From Rhizosphaericola sp047606825 (lineage in GTDB: Bacteria > Bacteroidota > Bacteroidia > Chitinophagales > Chitinophagaceae), in the NCBI GenBank assembly GCA_047606825.1, contig JASGDY010000051.1:1-25069 (forward strand): 25,069 nucleotides of DNA, written 5' to 3'. A model generated the notes under the pieces. The model was not told the DNA's origin. It saw nothing but the letters and a program-made list of their open reading frames with translations, and ran no database searches. Below, piece by piece: positions 1 to 7,566 of the stretch (positions within the stretch are counted from its first letter, which is position 1; every line of letters starts with the position of its first letter). The position numbers were made by a program, and so were the translations under genes.

Positions 1-64
1 GAAATGCAATCTTGGATTTTATACGATTTTGATTTATATTTTAGACCAAAAATCCATTTGTGCT

Positions 65-168
65 GTTCGGGATTTGCAATCCCGAACGCTTATCCGTGCA
101 TTTGCAATGCACTACTATTTGCGGATTGAAAATCCGCCGATATGGCTTCAGGATTACAAATCCTGAAG
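65..168. repeat. Array of four short perfect hairpins
   Basis: Four consecutive inverted repeats share one design, an arm ending in ATT, a 3-nt loop, and an arm beginning with AAT. They lie at 65-74/78-87 (10 bp, GTTCGGGATT arm), 96-102/106-112 (7 bp, GTGCATT), 121-127/131-137 (7 bp, GCGGATT) and 146-155/159-168 (10 bp, CTTCAGGATT). The rest of 1-279 shows no convincing gene; the stretch is AT-rich and lies downstream of the minus-strand SUI1 gene. The array resembles the one at 16923-17066, which reuses the GTTCGGGAT arm. Function is unknown; a REP-like or transcribed structured repeat is an inference. Confidence 0.85.
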
Positions 169-279
169 AGCGGAGTAATAAAAATTATTGGTCTATATTG
201 AATTTCATTATCGTATTATATTCATACGCAATCCATTATATCTCAACAAGTTTCAGCCAGTTCAACGCAACGCCTCTTT

Positions 280-627
280 TTATGAACCTGCTTTTTTGCT
301 GTTGCCATATCCATTTTTCAGGAGCCATTGTAATACTTTTTCGCGTTGGTCGCCTTGTATGATGATTTCTCCCTCTTTGGTGTTGCCGCCCGTGCCGCAA
401 TGCGTTTTCAGCTTTTTTCCCAAATCTGTCCTATCGGTGTCCGTTCCGACAAAACCTTTGATGATGGTTGCCGTTTTGCCACCTTTGATTTTGGTGTCGA
501 GCCATACGCGTAGTTTCTGTTCGGACGGAGGTAAAGTTTCCACTTCGTTATCCTCGGGTTCGAACCGAAAATTGGGGTCGGTGCTATATACGAATCCGTT
601 TCTGTCCGATTTGTTTTTGTTTCCCAT
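280..627 (-). CDS. SUI1/eIF1-like translation factor (YciH family)
   Basis: The product is 115 aa and matches the bacterial SUI1/YciH family, small homologues of eukaryotic eIF1 thought to act at the ribosomal P site in start-codon fidelity or stress translation. The diagnostic part is the C-terminal SUI1 fold: KGGKTATIIKGF at about residues 48-59, then LGKKLKTHCGTGG at about 69-81, followed by EGEIIIQGDQREKVLQWLLKNGYG. The N-terminal 40 residues are polar and probably flexible. It starts only 3 nt after the nadC stop on the same strand, so the two are probably co-transcribed and translationally coupled. The family assignment is firm; the physiological role in Bacteroidota is not established. 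Confidence 0.9.
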   Translation of the reverse strand: MGNKNKSDRNGFVYSTDPNFRFEPEDNEVETLPPSEQKLRVWLDTKIKGGKTATIIKGFVGTDTDRTDLGKKLKTHCGTGGNTKEGEIIIQGDQREKVLQWLLKNGYGNSKKAGS

Positions 628-630
628 GGC

Positions 631-1491
631 TTAATTGATTGCTTTTAAACTCAGGTCGAGGCTCTGTGCCTGGTGTATCAGTCCGCCGACGCTGACATAG
701 TCCACGTCGCTTTCGGCATATTGCCGCACGGTTTGGAGGTTGATGCCTCCGCTCGCTTCCGTTTCAAACTGTCGGTCAATCATCTGCACGGCTTGCTTGA
801 CCTTGGGAGCTGTGAAGTTGTCCAGCATGATGCGGAAAACCTTTCCTTGTCCCATTTCCAATACGGTCTGTACGTCGTCCATCGTTCGGATCTCCACTTC
901 GATTTTCAGGTCGAGCCCGTTGGACTGCACATAGTCGTGCGCTTTGTCGATGGCTTTTGCCAGACCGCCACAATAGTCGATATGGTTATCCTTGAGCATA
1001 ATCATGTCATACAAACCAAACCGATGGTTGACGCCACCCCCGATACGCACGGCTTCTTTTTCCAGCAACCGGAAATTGGGCGTTGTTTTTCGCGTGTCCA
1101 GCACTTGTGTGTGGTAGCCCTGCAACAGTGTAACATATTGGTGCGTGAGTGTCGCGATGCCGCTCATGCGCTGCATGCAGTTGAGCACAAGCCTTTCCGC
1201 TTCCAATATCACAGGAATCGTGGCAGAGACTTCAAAAGCTTTTTCGCCCGATTCCATCGGTTCGCCATCCTGTTTGAAAATGGAAAATATCACGGACGGA
1301 TAGAGGTATTGGAATATTTTCTGCGCCACGTCCACGCCTGCCAATATGCCGTCCTGCTTGATTTTAAGGACAGCCTTGCCGACCTGGTCTCTCGGGATGC
1401 AGCTCAAGGTGGACTGGTCGCCGTTGCCGACATCCTCTTTCAGCGCTTCCTCGATGAGGTGTTGCAGTTTTTGGTCAAAATTGTTTGTCAT
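631..1491 (-). CDS. nadC: Nicotinate-nucleotide pyrophosphorylase (carboxylating), quinolinate phosphoribosyltransferase
   Basis: NadC makes nicotinate mononucleotide from quinolinate and PRPP, releasing CO2 and pyrophosphate, in de novo NAD synthesis in the cytosol. The protein is 286 aa from the ATG at 1491, the family's usual length. An ATG 24 nt further upstream would add only a low-complexity MPHAFFLF stretch encoded by a 7-nt-periodic repeat, so it is not preferred. Visible family motifs, in order, are EDVGNGDQST near the N-terminus, DTRKTTP, GGGVNHR, LKDNH, EVEIRT, IMLDN and EASGGI, covering the substrate-binding and active-site loops of the alpha/beta barrel. The SUI1 gene follows 3 nt downstream. 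The nadA and nadB genes are not in this window. Confidence 0.96.
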   Translation of the reverse strand: MTNNFDQKLQHLIEEALKEDVGNGDQSTLSCIPRDQVGKAVLKIKQDGILAGVDVAQKIFQYLYPSVIFSIFKQDGEPMESGEKAFEVSATIPVILEAERLVLNCMQRMSGIATLTHQYVTLLQGYHTQVLDTRKTTPNFRLLEKEAVRIGGGVNHRFGLYDMIMLKDNHIDYCGGLAKAIDKAHDYVQSNGLDLKIEVEIRTMDDVQTVLEMGQGKVFRIMLDNFTAPKVKQAVQMIDRQFETEASGGINLQTVRQYAESDVDYVSVGGLIHQAQSLDLSLKAIN

Positions 1492-1567
1492 AAAAAGGAA
1501 AAAGGCGTGAGGCATAGGGTGTAAGGAGTGGGGTTTTCCAACCTCAAGCCTCGCATCTCGGACCTCA
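1492..1567. repeat. Degenerate heptanucleotide tandem tract with inverted halves
   Basis: The eda-nadC spacer divides into 7-nt units: AAAAAGG, AAAAAGG, CGTGAGG, CATAGGG, TGTAAGG, AGTGGGG at 1492-1533, a 6-nt spacer TTTTCC, then AACCTCA, AGCCTCG, CATCTCG, GACCTCA at 1540-1567. The first half reads NNNNRGG and the second NNCCTCR or similar, so the halves are roughly reverse complements. Units are degenerate but the register is kept. Function unknown. Confidence 0.75.
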
Positions 1568-1583
1568 CGTCGTTTTTAAAAAA

Positions 1584-2312
1584 TTATTCTTCCGCGATTT
1601 CTGCTTTTTTGTGTAGGCTTTCGAGTTCTTTTGCTTCTTCGATTTTGTATCTTCTGATAGTCGCGATGTAACGTTGTATTTCTTGCAGTCTGGATTCGAT
1701 GACGTCAAATGCCTGGTTGTCCAGCAGCGTCTTGCCGACGAGCCGGCTACCGACAGTAATGGCAAGTGCTCCGGCATCGAACCAAGGTGTCAGTTCGTTC
1801 CTGTGCGTTTCGATGCCGCCCATCGGGATGAAGCTGAGGTTGGGGAATATGTCTTTGACTCCGACCAGAAAGCTGGAGGTGAGCAATGATGCCGGGCAGA
1901 TTTTCAGCACTTCCGCCCCGTTTTGTTCTGCTATCATGATTTCTGTAATGGTCATGCAGCCTGGTATCCATAGGGCATTGTTTTCTGCTGCGACTTTGCC
2001 GATAGCCGGGTCCATGCCTGGGCTGCTGATGAAGGCGATGTCCAGTTCGGCTACCTCCAAAACGTCTTTGGGGCTTTTGAGCGTGCCGACACCTATCTTG
2101 AAGTCAGGATATTTTTCGTTTCTATAGGCGAGCAGGTCTTTGAGTATGTCCAACATACCTTCGCCTCTCAGTGCAAATTCTATGATACGGATATCGCTTT
2201 TGTACAATATGTCCAGTATTTTTCTGTTGACGTCCTTTTTGTTGTAGTAAAATAGAGGAAGAAGTCCCTGGTTTTTTATAAGTTCTTTTACTGCAAGGTT
2301 GTTTTCGTTCAT
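1584..2312 (-). CDS. eda: KDPG/KHG aldolase family protein (2-dehydro-3-deoxyphosphogluconate aldolase)
   Basis: This is a class I aldolase of the KDPG/4-hydroxy-2-oxoglutarate family, which cleaves 2-keto-3-deoxy-6-phosphogluconate to pyruvate and glyceraldehyde 3-phosphate. The protein is 242 aa from the ATG at 2312. Key residues are Glu45 in IIEFALRG, the Schiff-base Lys137 in LKICPAS, and the phosphate-binding FIPMGGIE at about 161-168. An upstream in-frame ATG at 2366 would overlap the predicted promoter box, which favours 2312. The last ~30 residues form a charged helical tail beyond the usual ~210-aa core. No edd or other Entner-Doudoroff or uronate gene is adjacent, so the exact substrate is uncertain. 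It probably heads a transcription unit with nadC 92 bp downstream. Confidence 0.85.
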   Translation of the reverse strand: MNENNLAVKELIKNQGLLPLFYYNKKDVNRKILDILYKSDIRIIEFALRGEGMLDILKDLLAYRNEKYPDFKIGVGTLKSPKDVLEVAELDIAFISSPGMDPAIGKVAAENNALWIPGCMTITEIMIAEQNGAEVLKICPASLLTSSFLVGVKDIFPNLSFIPMGGIETHRNELTPWFDAGALAITVGSRLVGKTLLDNQAFDVIESRLQEIQRYIATIRRYKIEEAKELESLHKKAEIAEE

Positions 2313-2363
2313 GTCGATTGTTTTTTGAGATAAATATGATTGTTTTTTGACAAATCGCCGTAG

Positions 2364-2371
2364 CAAAGCTA
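2364..2371 (-). promoter_or_regulatory. -7 promoter box (TAGCTTTG) for the eda gene
   Basis: It is a perfect TAnnTTTG match on the minus strand, 52 nt before the eda ATG, predicting a leader of roughly 45 nt. No well-spaced -33 TTTG was found. Confidence 0.5.
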
Positions 2372-2455
2372 CTATAAATTAAACAAATGTTTAAGGGTAA
2401 AATGTCTTTTTTGTGCAATAATCGTTGACTTGTGTTATGTGTCTTCATGCGCCAT

Positions 2456-2490
2456 TTTTTACTTTTACCTTTTTACTTTTAACTTAAAGC
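2456..2490 (+). repeat. T-rich heptanucleotide tract upstream of uup
   Basis: Five consecutive 7-nt units, TTTTTAC, TTTTACC, TTTTTAC, TTTTAAC, TTAAAGC, lie directly before the -7 box of the ABC-F gene. The first 28 bp match the tract at 8290-8317 at 26 of 28 positions. It occupies the place where a -33 element would be expected. Confidence 0.75.
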
Positions 2491-2498
2491 TATCTTTG
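2491..2498 (+). promoter_or_regulatory. -7 promoter box (TATCTTTG) for uup, leaderless-type
   Basis: It is a perfect TAnnTTTG match ending 4 nt before the ATG at 2503. Initiation a few bases downstream of the box would place the transcript start at or next to the start codon. Confidence 0.6.
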
Positions 2499-2502
2499 CC
2501 AC

Positions 2503-4389
2503 ATGCATTATGTTTCAGCAGAAAATCTCACCAAAAGTTTTGGCATCACGCCCTGTTTCCGCAATATTTCCTTTAACATCAACGAGGGCGACAAGATTGC
2601 CCTGATTGCCCGCAACGGTGTCGGCAAGACGACGCTGCTGCGCATATTGGCAGGACAGGAAACACCCGACGAAGGGAAAGTCTGGATGAACAAAGAGGCT
2701 TCGGTTGCTTTTTTTGAACAGGACCCCAAGTTTGACGAGGACAAAACCGTCCTCGAAAACATACTGCACGCCAACCATCCCAATGTGGAAGTCATCCGTG
2801 CCTACGAGGCGGCGGTGGAAAAGGAAGACGCAGACAAAATGAGTGAACTCATCGTCAAAATAGATGAACTCGGTGCCTGGGATTTTGAGTCCAATGTCAA
2901 GCAGATACTGGGCAAACTGCAAATCAACAATGTCAACGCCGTTGTCAAAAAACTGAGTGGCGGCCAGCGCAAGCGTGTCGCGCTGGCCCGCACACTCGTG
3001 GACATCGGACTGGAAAACAGGCATACTTTCCTCATCATGGACGAACCGACCAACCATCTCGACGTGGGCATGGTCGAATGGCTGGAAAACTACCTCAACC
3101 AGGAAAAACTCACGTTGCTCCTCGTCACGCACGACCGTTATTTCCTCGATGCCGTTACCAATACGATATGGGAACTCGAACAGTCCAATATGTACGTCTA
3201 TCGCGGCGACTATGAAAACTATCTGGAAAAAAAAGCCGCCCGTATCGACAACCAACTCGCCAGTATCGACAAGGCGAAAAACGAATTCCGCCGGGAACTC
3301 GAATGGATGCGTAAACAGCCACGAGCCCGTGGCACCAAAAGCCGCGCACGGCAGGACAATTTTTACGAGGTGGAGGCCCGCGCTAAAAACAAGGTCGTGG
3401 ATACCGACCTGCAACTGGACGTGAAGATGAACCGCCTCGGTGGCAAAATCGTCGAACTGAAAAAAGCCTATAAAAGTTTTGGCGATAAGCCGATATTGAA
3501 AGGTTTTGACTATACGTTCAACAAAGGTGAACGCGTCGGTGTCATCGGCAAAAACGGTGTCGGAAAATCGACCTTTGTCAATATCATCCAGCAACTCGAA
3601 CCCTTGGACAGCGGCAAAATCAACGTCGGCGACACGATTGTGTTCGGCAACTTTTCGCAGACGGGACTGGAAATAAAGGAAAACGTCCGCGTCATCGAAT
3701 ACGTCAAGTCCTTTGCCGAAAGTTTTCCCTTGGCAAAAGGCGGCAGCCTGAGCGCGGCGCAGTTTCTGGAGCTTTTTCTATTCACGCCCGAAAAGCAATA
3801 TACGTTCCTCGACAAGCTAAGCGGCGGCGAGAAAAAACGGCTGCAACTGTTGACCATTCTTTTCCGCAATCCCAATTTCCTGATATTGGACGAACCGACC
3901 AACGACCTCGACCTGCCGACGCTGGCAGTGCTGGAAAAATTTTTGTTGGAATATCCGGGCTGCGTGCTGATTGTTTCGCATGACCGTTATTTCATGGACA
4001 GGCTGGTGGACCACCTTTTGGTGTTTGAGGGCGACGGCGTGGTGAGCGACTTTCCCGGCAACTACAGCCAATACCGCATCAAGGAAAAGGAAAAAGAGGA
4101 AGCAGAAAAACAAAAGGAAACCACGCCGACAGTCTCCAAAGCCTTTGAAAACACAAGCATTCCGACCAAAAACGAAAAGCGTCGCCTTTCGTACAAGGAA
4201 CAGCGCGAACTCGACCAGCTCAACAAAGACCTCGAATCCTTGCAACACGAAAAATCACAGATAGAACAACAGCTATCCTCCGGGGAGCTATCCTACGACG
4301 AAATCAACAAACGCTCCAAACGTATCGGCGAGATTACCGGCTTGCTCGATGAAAAGGAAATGCGCTGGCTGGAGTTGAGTGACTTGTGA
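2503..4389 (+). CDS. uup: ABC-F family ATPase, Uup-like
   Basis: This is a 628-aa soluble tandem-ATPase protein of the ABC-F family, which acts on ribosomes or nucleic-acid structures rather than in transport. Domain 1 has Walker A ARNGVGKTT (36-44), signature LSGGQRKRVALAR (151-163) and Walker B FLIMDEPTNHLD (176-187). Domain 2 has GKNGVGKST (349-357), LSGGEKKRLQ (439-448) and FLILDEPTNDLD (459-470). The linker around 250-300 is basic and arginine-rich. The last ~100 residues form a charged coiled coil (LDQLNKDLESLQHEKSQIE), as in the Uup C-terminal domain; E. coli Uup is of similar length. No transmembrane segments are visible. The first Walker A position is Ala rather than Gly. Uup is favoured over EttA by the C-terminal coil. 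Confidence 0.92.
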   Translation: MHYVSAENLTKSFGITPCFRNISFNINEGDKIALIARNGVGKTTLLRILAGQETPDEGKVWMNKEASVAFFEQDPKFDEDKTVLENILHANHPNVEVIRAYEAAVEKEDADKMSELIVKIDELGAWDFESNVKQILGKLQINNVNAVVKKLSGGQRKRVALARTLVDIGLENRHTFLIMDEPTNHLDVGMVEWLENYLNQEKLTLLLVTHDRYFLDAVTNTIWELEQSNMYVYRGDYENYLEKKAARIDNQLASIDKAKNEFRRELEWMRKQPRARGTKSRARQDNFYEVEARAKNKVVDTDLQLDVKMNRLGGKIVELKKAYKSFGDKPILKGFDYTFNKGERVGVIGKNGVGKSTFVNIIQQLEPLDSGKINVGDTIVFGNFSQTGLEIKENVRVIEYVKSFAESFPLAKGGSLSAAQFLELFLFTPEKQYTFLDKLSGGEKKRLQLLTILFRNPNFLILDEPTNDLDLPTLAVLEKFLLEYPGCVLIVSHDRYFMDRLVDHLLVFEGDGVVSDFPGNYSQYRIKEKEKEEAEKQKETTPTVSKAFENTSIPTKNEKRRLSYKEQRELDQLNKDLESLQHEKSQIEQQLSSGELSYDEINKRSKRIGEITGLLDEKEMRWLELSDL

Positions 4390-4403
4390 GGTTACAGGTT
4401 ACA
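4390..4403 (+). repeat. Perfect heptamer duplication GGTTACA x2
   Basis: Two exact tandem copies of GGTTACA begin at the last base of the uup stop codon, followed by weaker period-7 similarity up to the AtpI-like promoter. It belongs with the other heptanucleotide tracts in the window. Confidence 0.7.
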
Positions 4404-4429
4404 AATGGCAACTTGAAAATCCTTTTCCT

Positions 4430-4437
4430 TACTTTTG
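4430..4437 (+). promoter_or_regulatory. -7 promoter box (TACTTTTG) for the AtpI-like gene
   Basis: It is a perfect TAnnTTTG match ending 5 nt before the ATG at 4443, again implying a leaderless or near-leaderless transcript. Confidence 0.55.
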
Positions 4438-4442
4438 TCGCA

Positions 4443-4652
4443 ATGAAAAAATCCAGCGACAACAGATATCTTTTGAAGAAGTATGGTGGGCTGGCGTTCC
4501 AGTTTGTCGGTGGTATGGCCATCGGTATTTTTCTGGGGAAATGGCTGGACGGAAAGTTTTTCCATGGACGCAGCCTGCTTATATGGATATTGCCCTTGCT
4601 GATGATTCTCCTCCTTCTTTACGGATTGATAAAGGATGTGATGAAGAAATGA
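4443..4652 (+). CDS. AtpZ/AtpI-like small membrane protein
   Basis: This 69-aa protein has two hydrophobic segments, about residues 16-33 (LAFQFVGGMAIGIFLGKWL) and 44-63 (LLIWILPLLMILLLLYGLI), joined by a short polar loop with GKWLDGKF. This is the layout of the AtpI/AtpZ 'ATPase gene 1' family, linked to F1Fo ATP synthase assembly or Mg2+/Ca2+ transport. The ATG at 4443 is chosen over an in-frame ATG at 4386 because it gives the conserved MKKS-type start and lies directly after a TAnnTTTG box. It follows uup by 53 nt and converges on the thioredoxin gene. No ATP synthase genes are adjacent, so the role is inferred from family resemblance only. Confidence 0.8.
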   Translation: MKKSSDNRYLLKKYGGLAFQFVGGMAIGIFLGKWLDGKFFHGRSLLIWILPLLMILLLLYGLIKDVMKK

Positions 4653-4716
4653 TTTTACATCAAGAAAGGAAATGCGTGGTGTAAGGTATTTTTTGTATTT
4701 GCCTTTTTGTTTCCTA

Positions 4717-5952
4717 CTAATTGTCGTTATGGTGCGTAATTTTATAATAGACAATTACGGGCATTTCTCTTTTTGCTTTTTCGACAGTCAAGCCGATTGC
4801 TTTTAACGAGTTCAAAATCCCCTCTTTGTTACGGAGTTCCACATTGGTGGAGATATTGTAAAATCCTTTGATGCCTGTCTCGTCCACGACCGGATAAGAC
4901 AGTTCGTTGGTAAGATATTGTTGTGCAAATTGTTCGACGGTTACTTTTGTGCCGTCAAAACCACGTCCGCTAAAGCTTATCAGTGTTAGGGAGTCCTTTC
5001 CCGTCGATGCTGGCTGGTTGAAAGAGTAGCCATCTATTTTTTTCAGCACATATACGTCTAGCAATCTTTTTTCCTGCCTTGCTTTTATGGGGAAATAAGT
5101 ATTCAATTGTTGCTGCAAAATGCTCATTAAGCTGTCTTTTTGGCTTGCTTCAACCAGCAAATCGACGTTGTACAATGTTTTCTTATTTTGATAATCGGAG
5201 AGTTCTTTTTCTACTACACTGCTGTCGTAAATCTCCTGGGTTAATGATACGATATTATAGGCAGTGCGGTACATTCTGGGAATTGATGCGTTAAAAAATG
5301 AAAACCTTCTTCCTCCAAAAGCTCCCTTGAGATAATGCTGTTCTCCCGACAGTCTTCCAGCCATGTACGAACGAACAGAGAAACTGAAAGCAAGAGTTGA
5401 ATCTAAACCAAAGATATCTTTGCTGGTATTTGCAGCTTTTTTAATCTCGGCACTTGACGGGATTGTTTCTTTTTTCAACAATTTGTCAATCATTTTTTGA
5501 TTGATGGAATCCGACATGACCAATGCAACAATTTTCCTTTCCGGGCTAACAATAATACTTTGTCCAACGGAGGAAAATTGAGCCATTTGGTGCAACAAAT
5601 AATTTGTATCTGTCGCCAACCAAAGCGTGGACGGTTTTTTCTTCAAGTAATTTTGTTTGCGTTCTTCGCTGTCGTCGGAGATGCCGATGACCTGAATGTT
5701 GTCTTTATACTGCTTTTGTAGTTTTGCCAGACTGTCCATTTCCGCAAGGCAGGGACTGCACCATGTTCCCCAAAAATTGAGGATATAATATTTGCCGTCC
5801 CTTGCCTGGTTTAAGTCGATGGATGGGACAGGACTGTTGGAAATGTTTTTGATGACAACATCGGGAAAATTGTCTCCTTGTGTCAACAATGGTTCTTGTG
5901 CGAAGAGGCCTGTTGCAAGCAAGACACAGAGGGAGGTGATGGATAATTTCAT
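4717..5952 (-). CDS. Secreted TlpA-like thioredoxin fused to a DUF3738-like C-terminal domain
   Basis: The protein is 411 aa from the ATG at 5952. Residues 1-18 form a signal peptide (SLCVLLATGLFA, then QEP). Residues ~22-150 form a TlpA/ResA-type redoxin domain with the active site WGTWCSPC (Cys65, Cys68), suggesting periplasmic disulfide reduction or exchange. The C-terminal ~150 residues resemble DUF3738: a hydrophobic VYVLKKI strand, then GRGFDGTKVTVEQFAQQYL, then PVVDETGIKGFYNI, which matches that family's 'VvDkTGltG.Y' motif. A ~100-aa helical linker separates the two. The gene is divergent from the sensor kinase across 120 bp. The redoxin call is firm; the DUF3738 call is by motif and its role is unknown. 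Confidence 0.85.
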   Translation of the reverse strand: MKLSITSLCVLLATGLFAQEPLLTQGDNFPDVVIKNISNSPVPSIDLNQARDGKYYILNFWGTWCSPCLAEMDSLAKLQKQYKDNIQVIGISDDSEERKQNYLKKKPSTLWLATDTNYLLHQMAQFSSVGQSIIVSPERKIVALVMSDSINQKMIDKLLKKETIPSSAEIKKAANTSKDIFGLDSTLAFSFSVRSYMAGRLSGEQHYLKGAFGGRRFSFFNASIPRMYRTAYNIVSLTQEIYDSSVVEKELSDYQNKKTLYNVDLLVEASQKDSLMSILQQQLNTYFPIKARQEKRLLDVYVLKKIDGYSFNQPASTGKDSLTLISFSGRGFDGTKVTVEQFAQQYLTNELSYPVVDETGIKGFYNISTNVELRNKEGILNSLKAIGLTVEKAKREMPVIVYYKITHHNDN

Positions 5953-5966
5953 CTGTATATTTTTTA

Positions 5967-5974
5967 CAAAAATA
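5967..5974 (-). promoter_or_regulatory. -7 promoter box (TATTTTTG) for the thioredoxin/DUF3738 gene
   Basis: It is a TAnnTTTG match on the minus strand ending 14 nt before the ATG at 5952, giving a predicted leader of under 10 nt. Confidence 0.5.
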
Positions 5975-6060
5975 GGAGGCTTCAATATTGGAATAGGTTA
6001 AGCATTGTGTTAATGAATGTTATCGTATGTTAACAGCGGACAAGTCATTGTGGCGATGGT

Positions 6061-6068
6061 TACATTTG
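6061..6068 (+). promoter_or_regulatory. -7 promoter box (TACATTTG) for the sensor kinase operon
   Basis: It is a perfect TAnnTTTG match ending 4 nt before the ATG at 6073, implying a leaderless or near-leaderless two-component operon transcript. Confidence 0.6.
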
Positions 6069-6072
6069 CATT

Positions 6073-7566
6073 ATGACAAAGAACATAAAACTGTTGTTGG
6101 CACTGTGTATCGTGGCGATGCTCGGCATATTGTTGTTGCAGTTTTATTGGATGAAGAAATACTATGCCACTACGTTGTTTCAGTTTGAACAGAAAGTGAA
6201 TCTTTGTTTTGACGAAGCCATAAAAGAAGAGGGCGAGACAAGGTACGATTTCATTCAGCAAGTTCTTATTCGGCAAATGATGGACACTTCCAGGTTTATC
6301 ATTTCTAGTAATTGGAATCAACGTCAAAAAGAATACCATTTCACAATAACGAGCAAAAAGAATCCCAAAGACCAACATAGTTTCGGTTCTATTGATTTGA
6401 CAAAAGCATTAGCACCGCCCGATACGGCATTCAGGCGTGCAATTGCTACGAAGTTTTCAAGTATAATTCGGAAAGAAGACTTGGAAAACCATATTGTGTA
6501 TTACAGAACGCAGGACTTGGGCTCCTTTGAACTGGAGCAAGTGAAAAAATTTGATTTTGATACGGTAAGGTTGCGGCCGATTTTCGCTGCGACGCTTGCC
6601 AAACAACAAGTGTACACGGCATTTCAATTTTATTTGGGTAAAGGTGGCAACATTGCCGATGACACAACGCTTGCCGACAACGTCAAAAAAGCACCTGTTG
6701 TGGTTACCAATGCGTTGCCTACTCATACATGGAACCTCAACAGCAAATCCCATGTTCGGGCAATATTCTCCAATCCCTTTTCGTATGTGATTGCGCAGAT
6801 GAAATGGATTTTTGTGGGGTCTGTTTTGTTGATAATTTTGGTCGGAACTTGTATTTATTTATTGGCAAAGGCGTTGCTGAAGGAAAAGCGGTTGTCGGCT
6901 ATGAAGAACGATTTTATCAACAATATGACACATGAATTTAAAACGCCGATAGCAACGGTCTCTGCGGCTGTTGAGGCTTTGTCGGATTTTGATGTCAATG
7001 CTGAAAAATCACGTCGTTATTTGGCTTTGTCGAAAAACGAATTGCAACGTTTGGACGATTTGGTCAATAATATCCTCAACATTACTATATATGAAAACGC
7101 CAAGAAAGAACTCGACAAAAGGCCTGTAAATATAGAGGGAGCAGTTACCAATATCATGGATGCTTTGACCTTGCGCAGTGATAAGAAAATTCATTACAGT
7201 TTTGAGAATCTTTCCGGGTGCCAGACAATAAATGCAGGCAAAGAACTGTTGCATCAGGCATTGCGCAACATACTTGACAACAGTATAAAATATGCGCACG
7301 AGGAAGTGGCCATTCGTATTGTCTGCTTACAGAAAGATAATTTCTTTGAAATAGAGATTGCCGACAACGGTATCGGTATTGCATCGTCTGCATTGCCGAG
7401 AATATTTGATAAATTTTACCGCGAACCCAGTAATGGGCATTCGGTAAAAGGACACGGACTCGGGTTGAGCTATGTAAAAGAAATTGCGGCACTGCATGGC
7501 GGAAACGTTGCAGTCAAAAGTGTGAAAAACAAAGGGACAAGCATATTCCTTAAATTGCCTTTATGA
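6073..7566 (+). CDS. Membrane sensor histidine kinase (HAMP-less)
   Basis: This 497-aa protein has a transmembrane helix at about 6-26, an extracytoplasmic sensor region of ~215 residues (28-243) that I do not recognise, and a second helix at about 245-265. A dimerisation/phosphoacceptor helix follows, with His287 in FINNMTHEFKTPIA, then an HATPase domain: N box LRNILDNSIKYA (397-408), G1 DNGIGIA (431-437), F box FDKFYR (445-450) and G2 GHGLGLS (460-466). The gap between helix 2 and the H box is only ~20 residues, so there is no room for a HAMP domain. Its stop overlaps the response-regulator ATG (ATGA), so the two are translationally coupled. The signal is unknown; the divergent thioredoxin gene is a possible target. 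Confidence 0.95.
   Translation: MTKNIKLLLALCIVAMLGILLLQFYWMKKYYATTLFQFEQKVNLCFDEAIKEEGETRYDFIQQVLIRQMMDTSRFIISSNWNQRQKEYHFTITSKKNPKDQHSFGSIDLTKALAPPDTAFRRAIATKFSSIIRKEDLENHIVYYRTQDLGSFELEQVKKFDFDTVRLRPIFAATLAKQQVYTAFQFYLGKGGNIADDTTLADNVKKAPVVVTNALPTHTWNLNSKSHVRAIFSNPFSYVIAQMKWIFVGSVLLIILVGTCIYLLAKALLKEKRLSAMKNDFINNMTHEFKTPIATVSAAVEALSDFDVNAEKSRRYLALSKNELQRLDDLVNNILNITIYENAKKELDKRPVNIEGAVTNIMDALTLRSDKKIHYSFENLSGCQTINAGKELLHQALRNILDNSIKYAHEEVAIRIVCLQKDNFFEIEIADNGIGIASSALPRIFDKFYREPSNGHSVKGHGLGLSYVKEIAALHGGNVAVKSVKNKGTSIFLKLPL

Noticed and set aside
65..168. CRISPR array
   Set aside because: The repeats are differing hairpins, not identical repeats with unique spacers, and no cas genes are present.
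1492..2490. Telomere-like heptamers (similar in form to TTTAGGG)
   Set aside because: Units are degenerate, short in number and internal to a bacterial chromosome segment; the resemblance is only in unit length.
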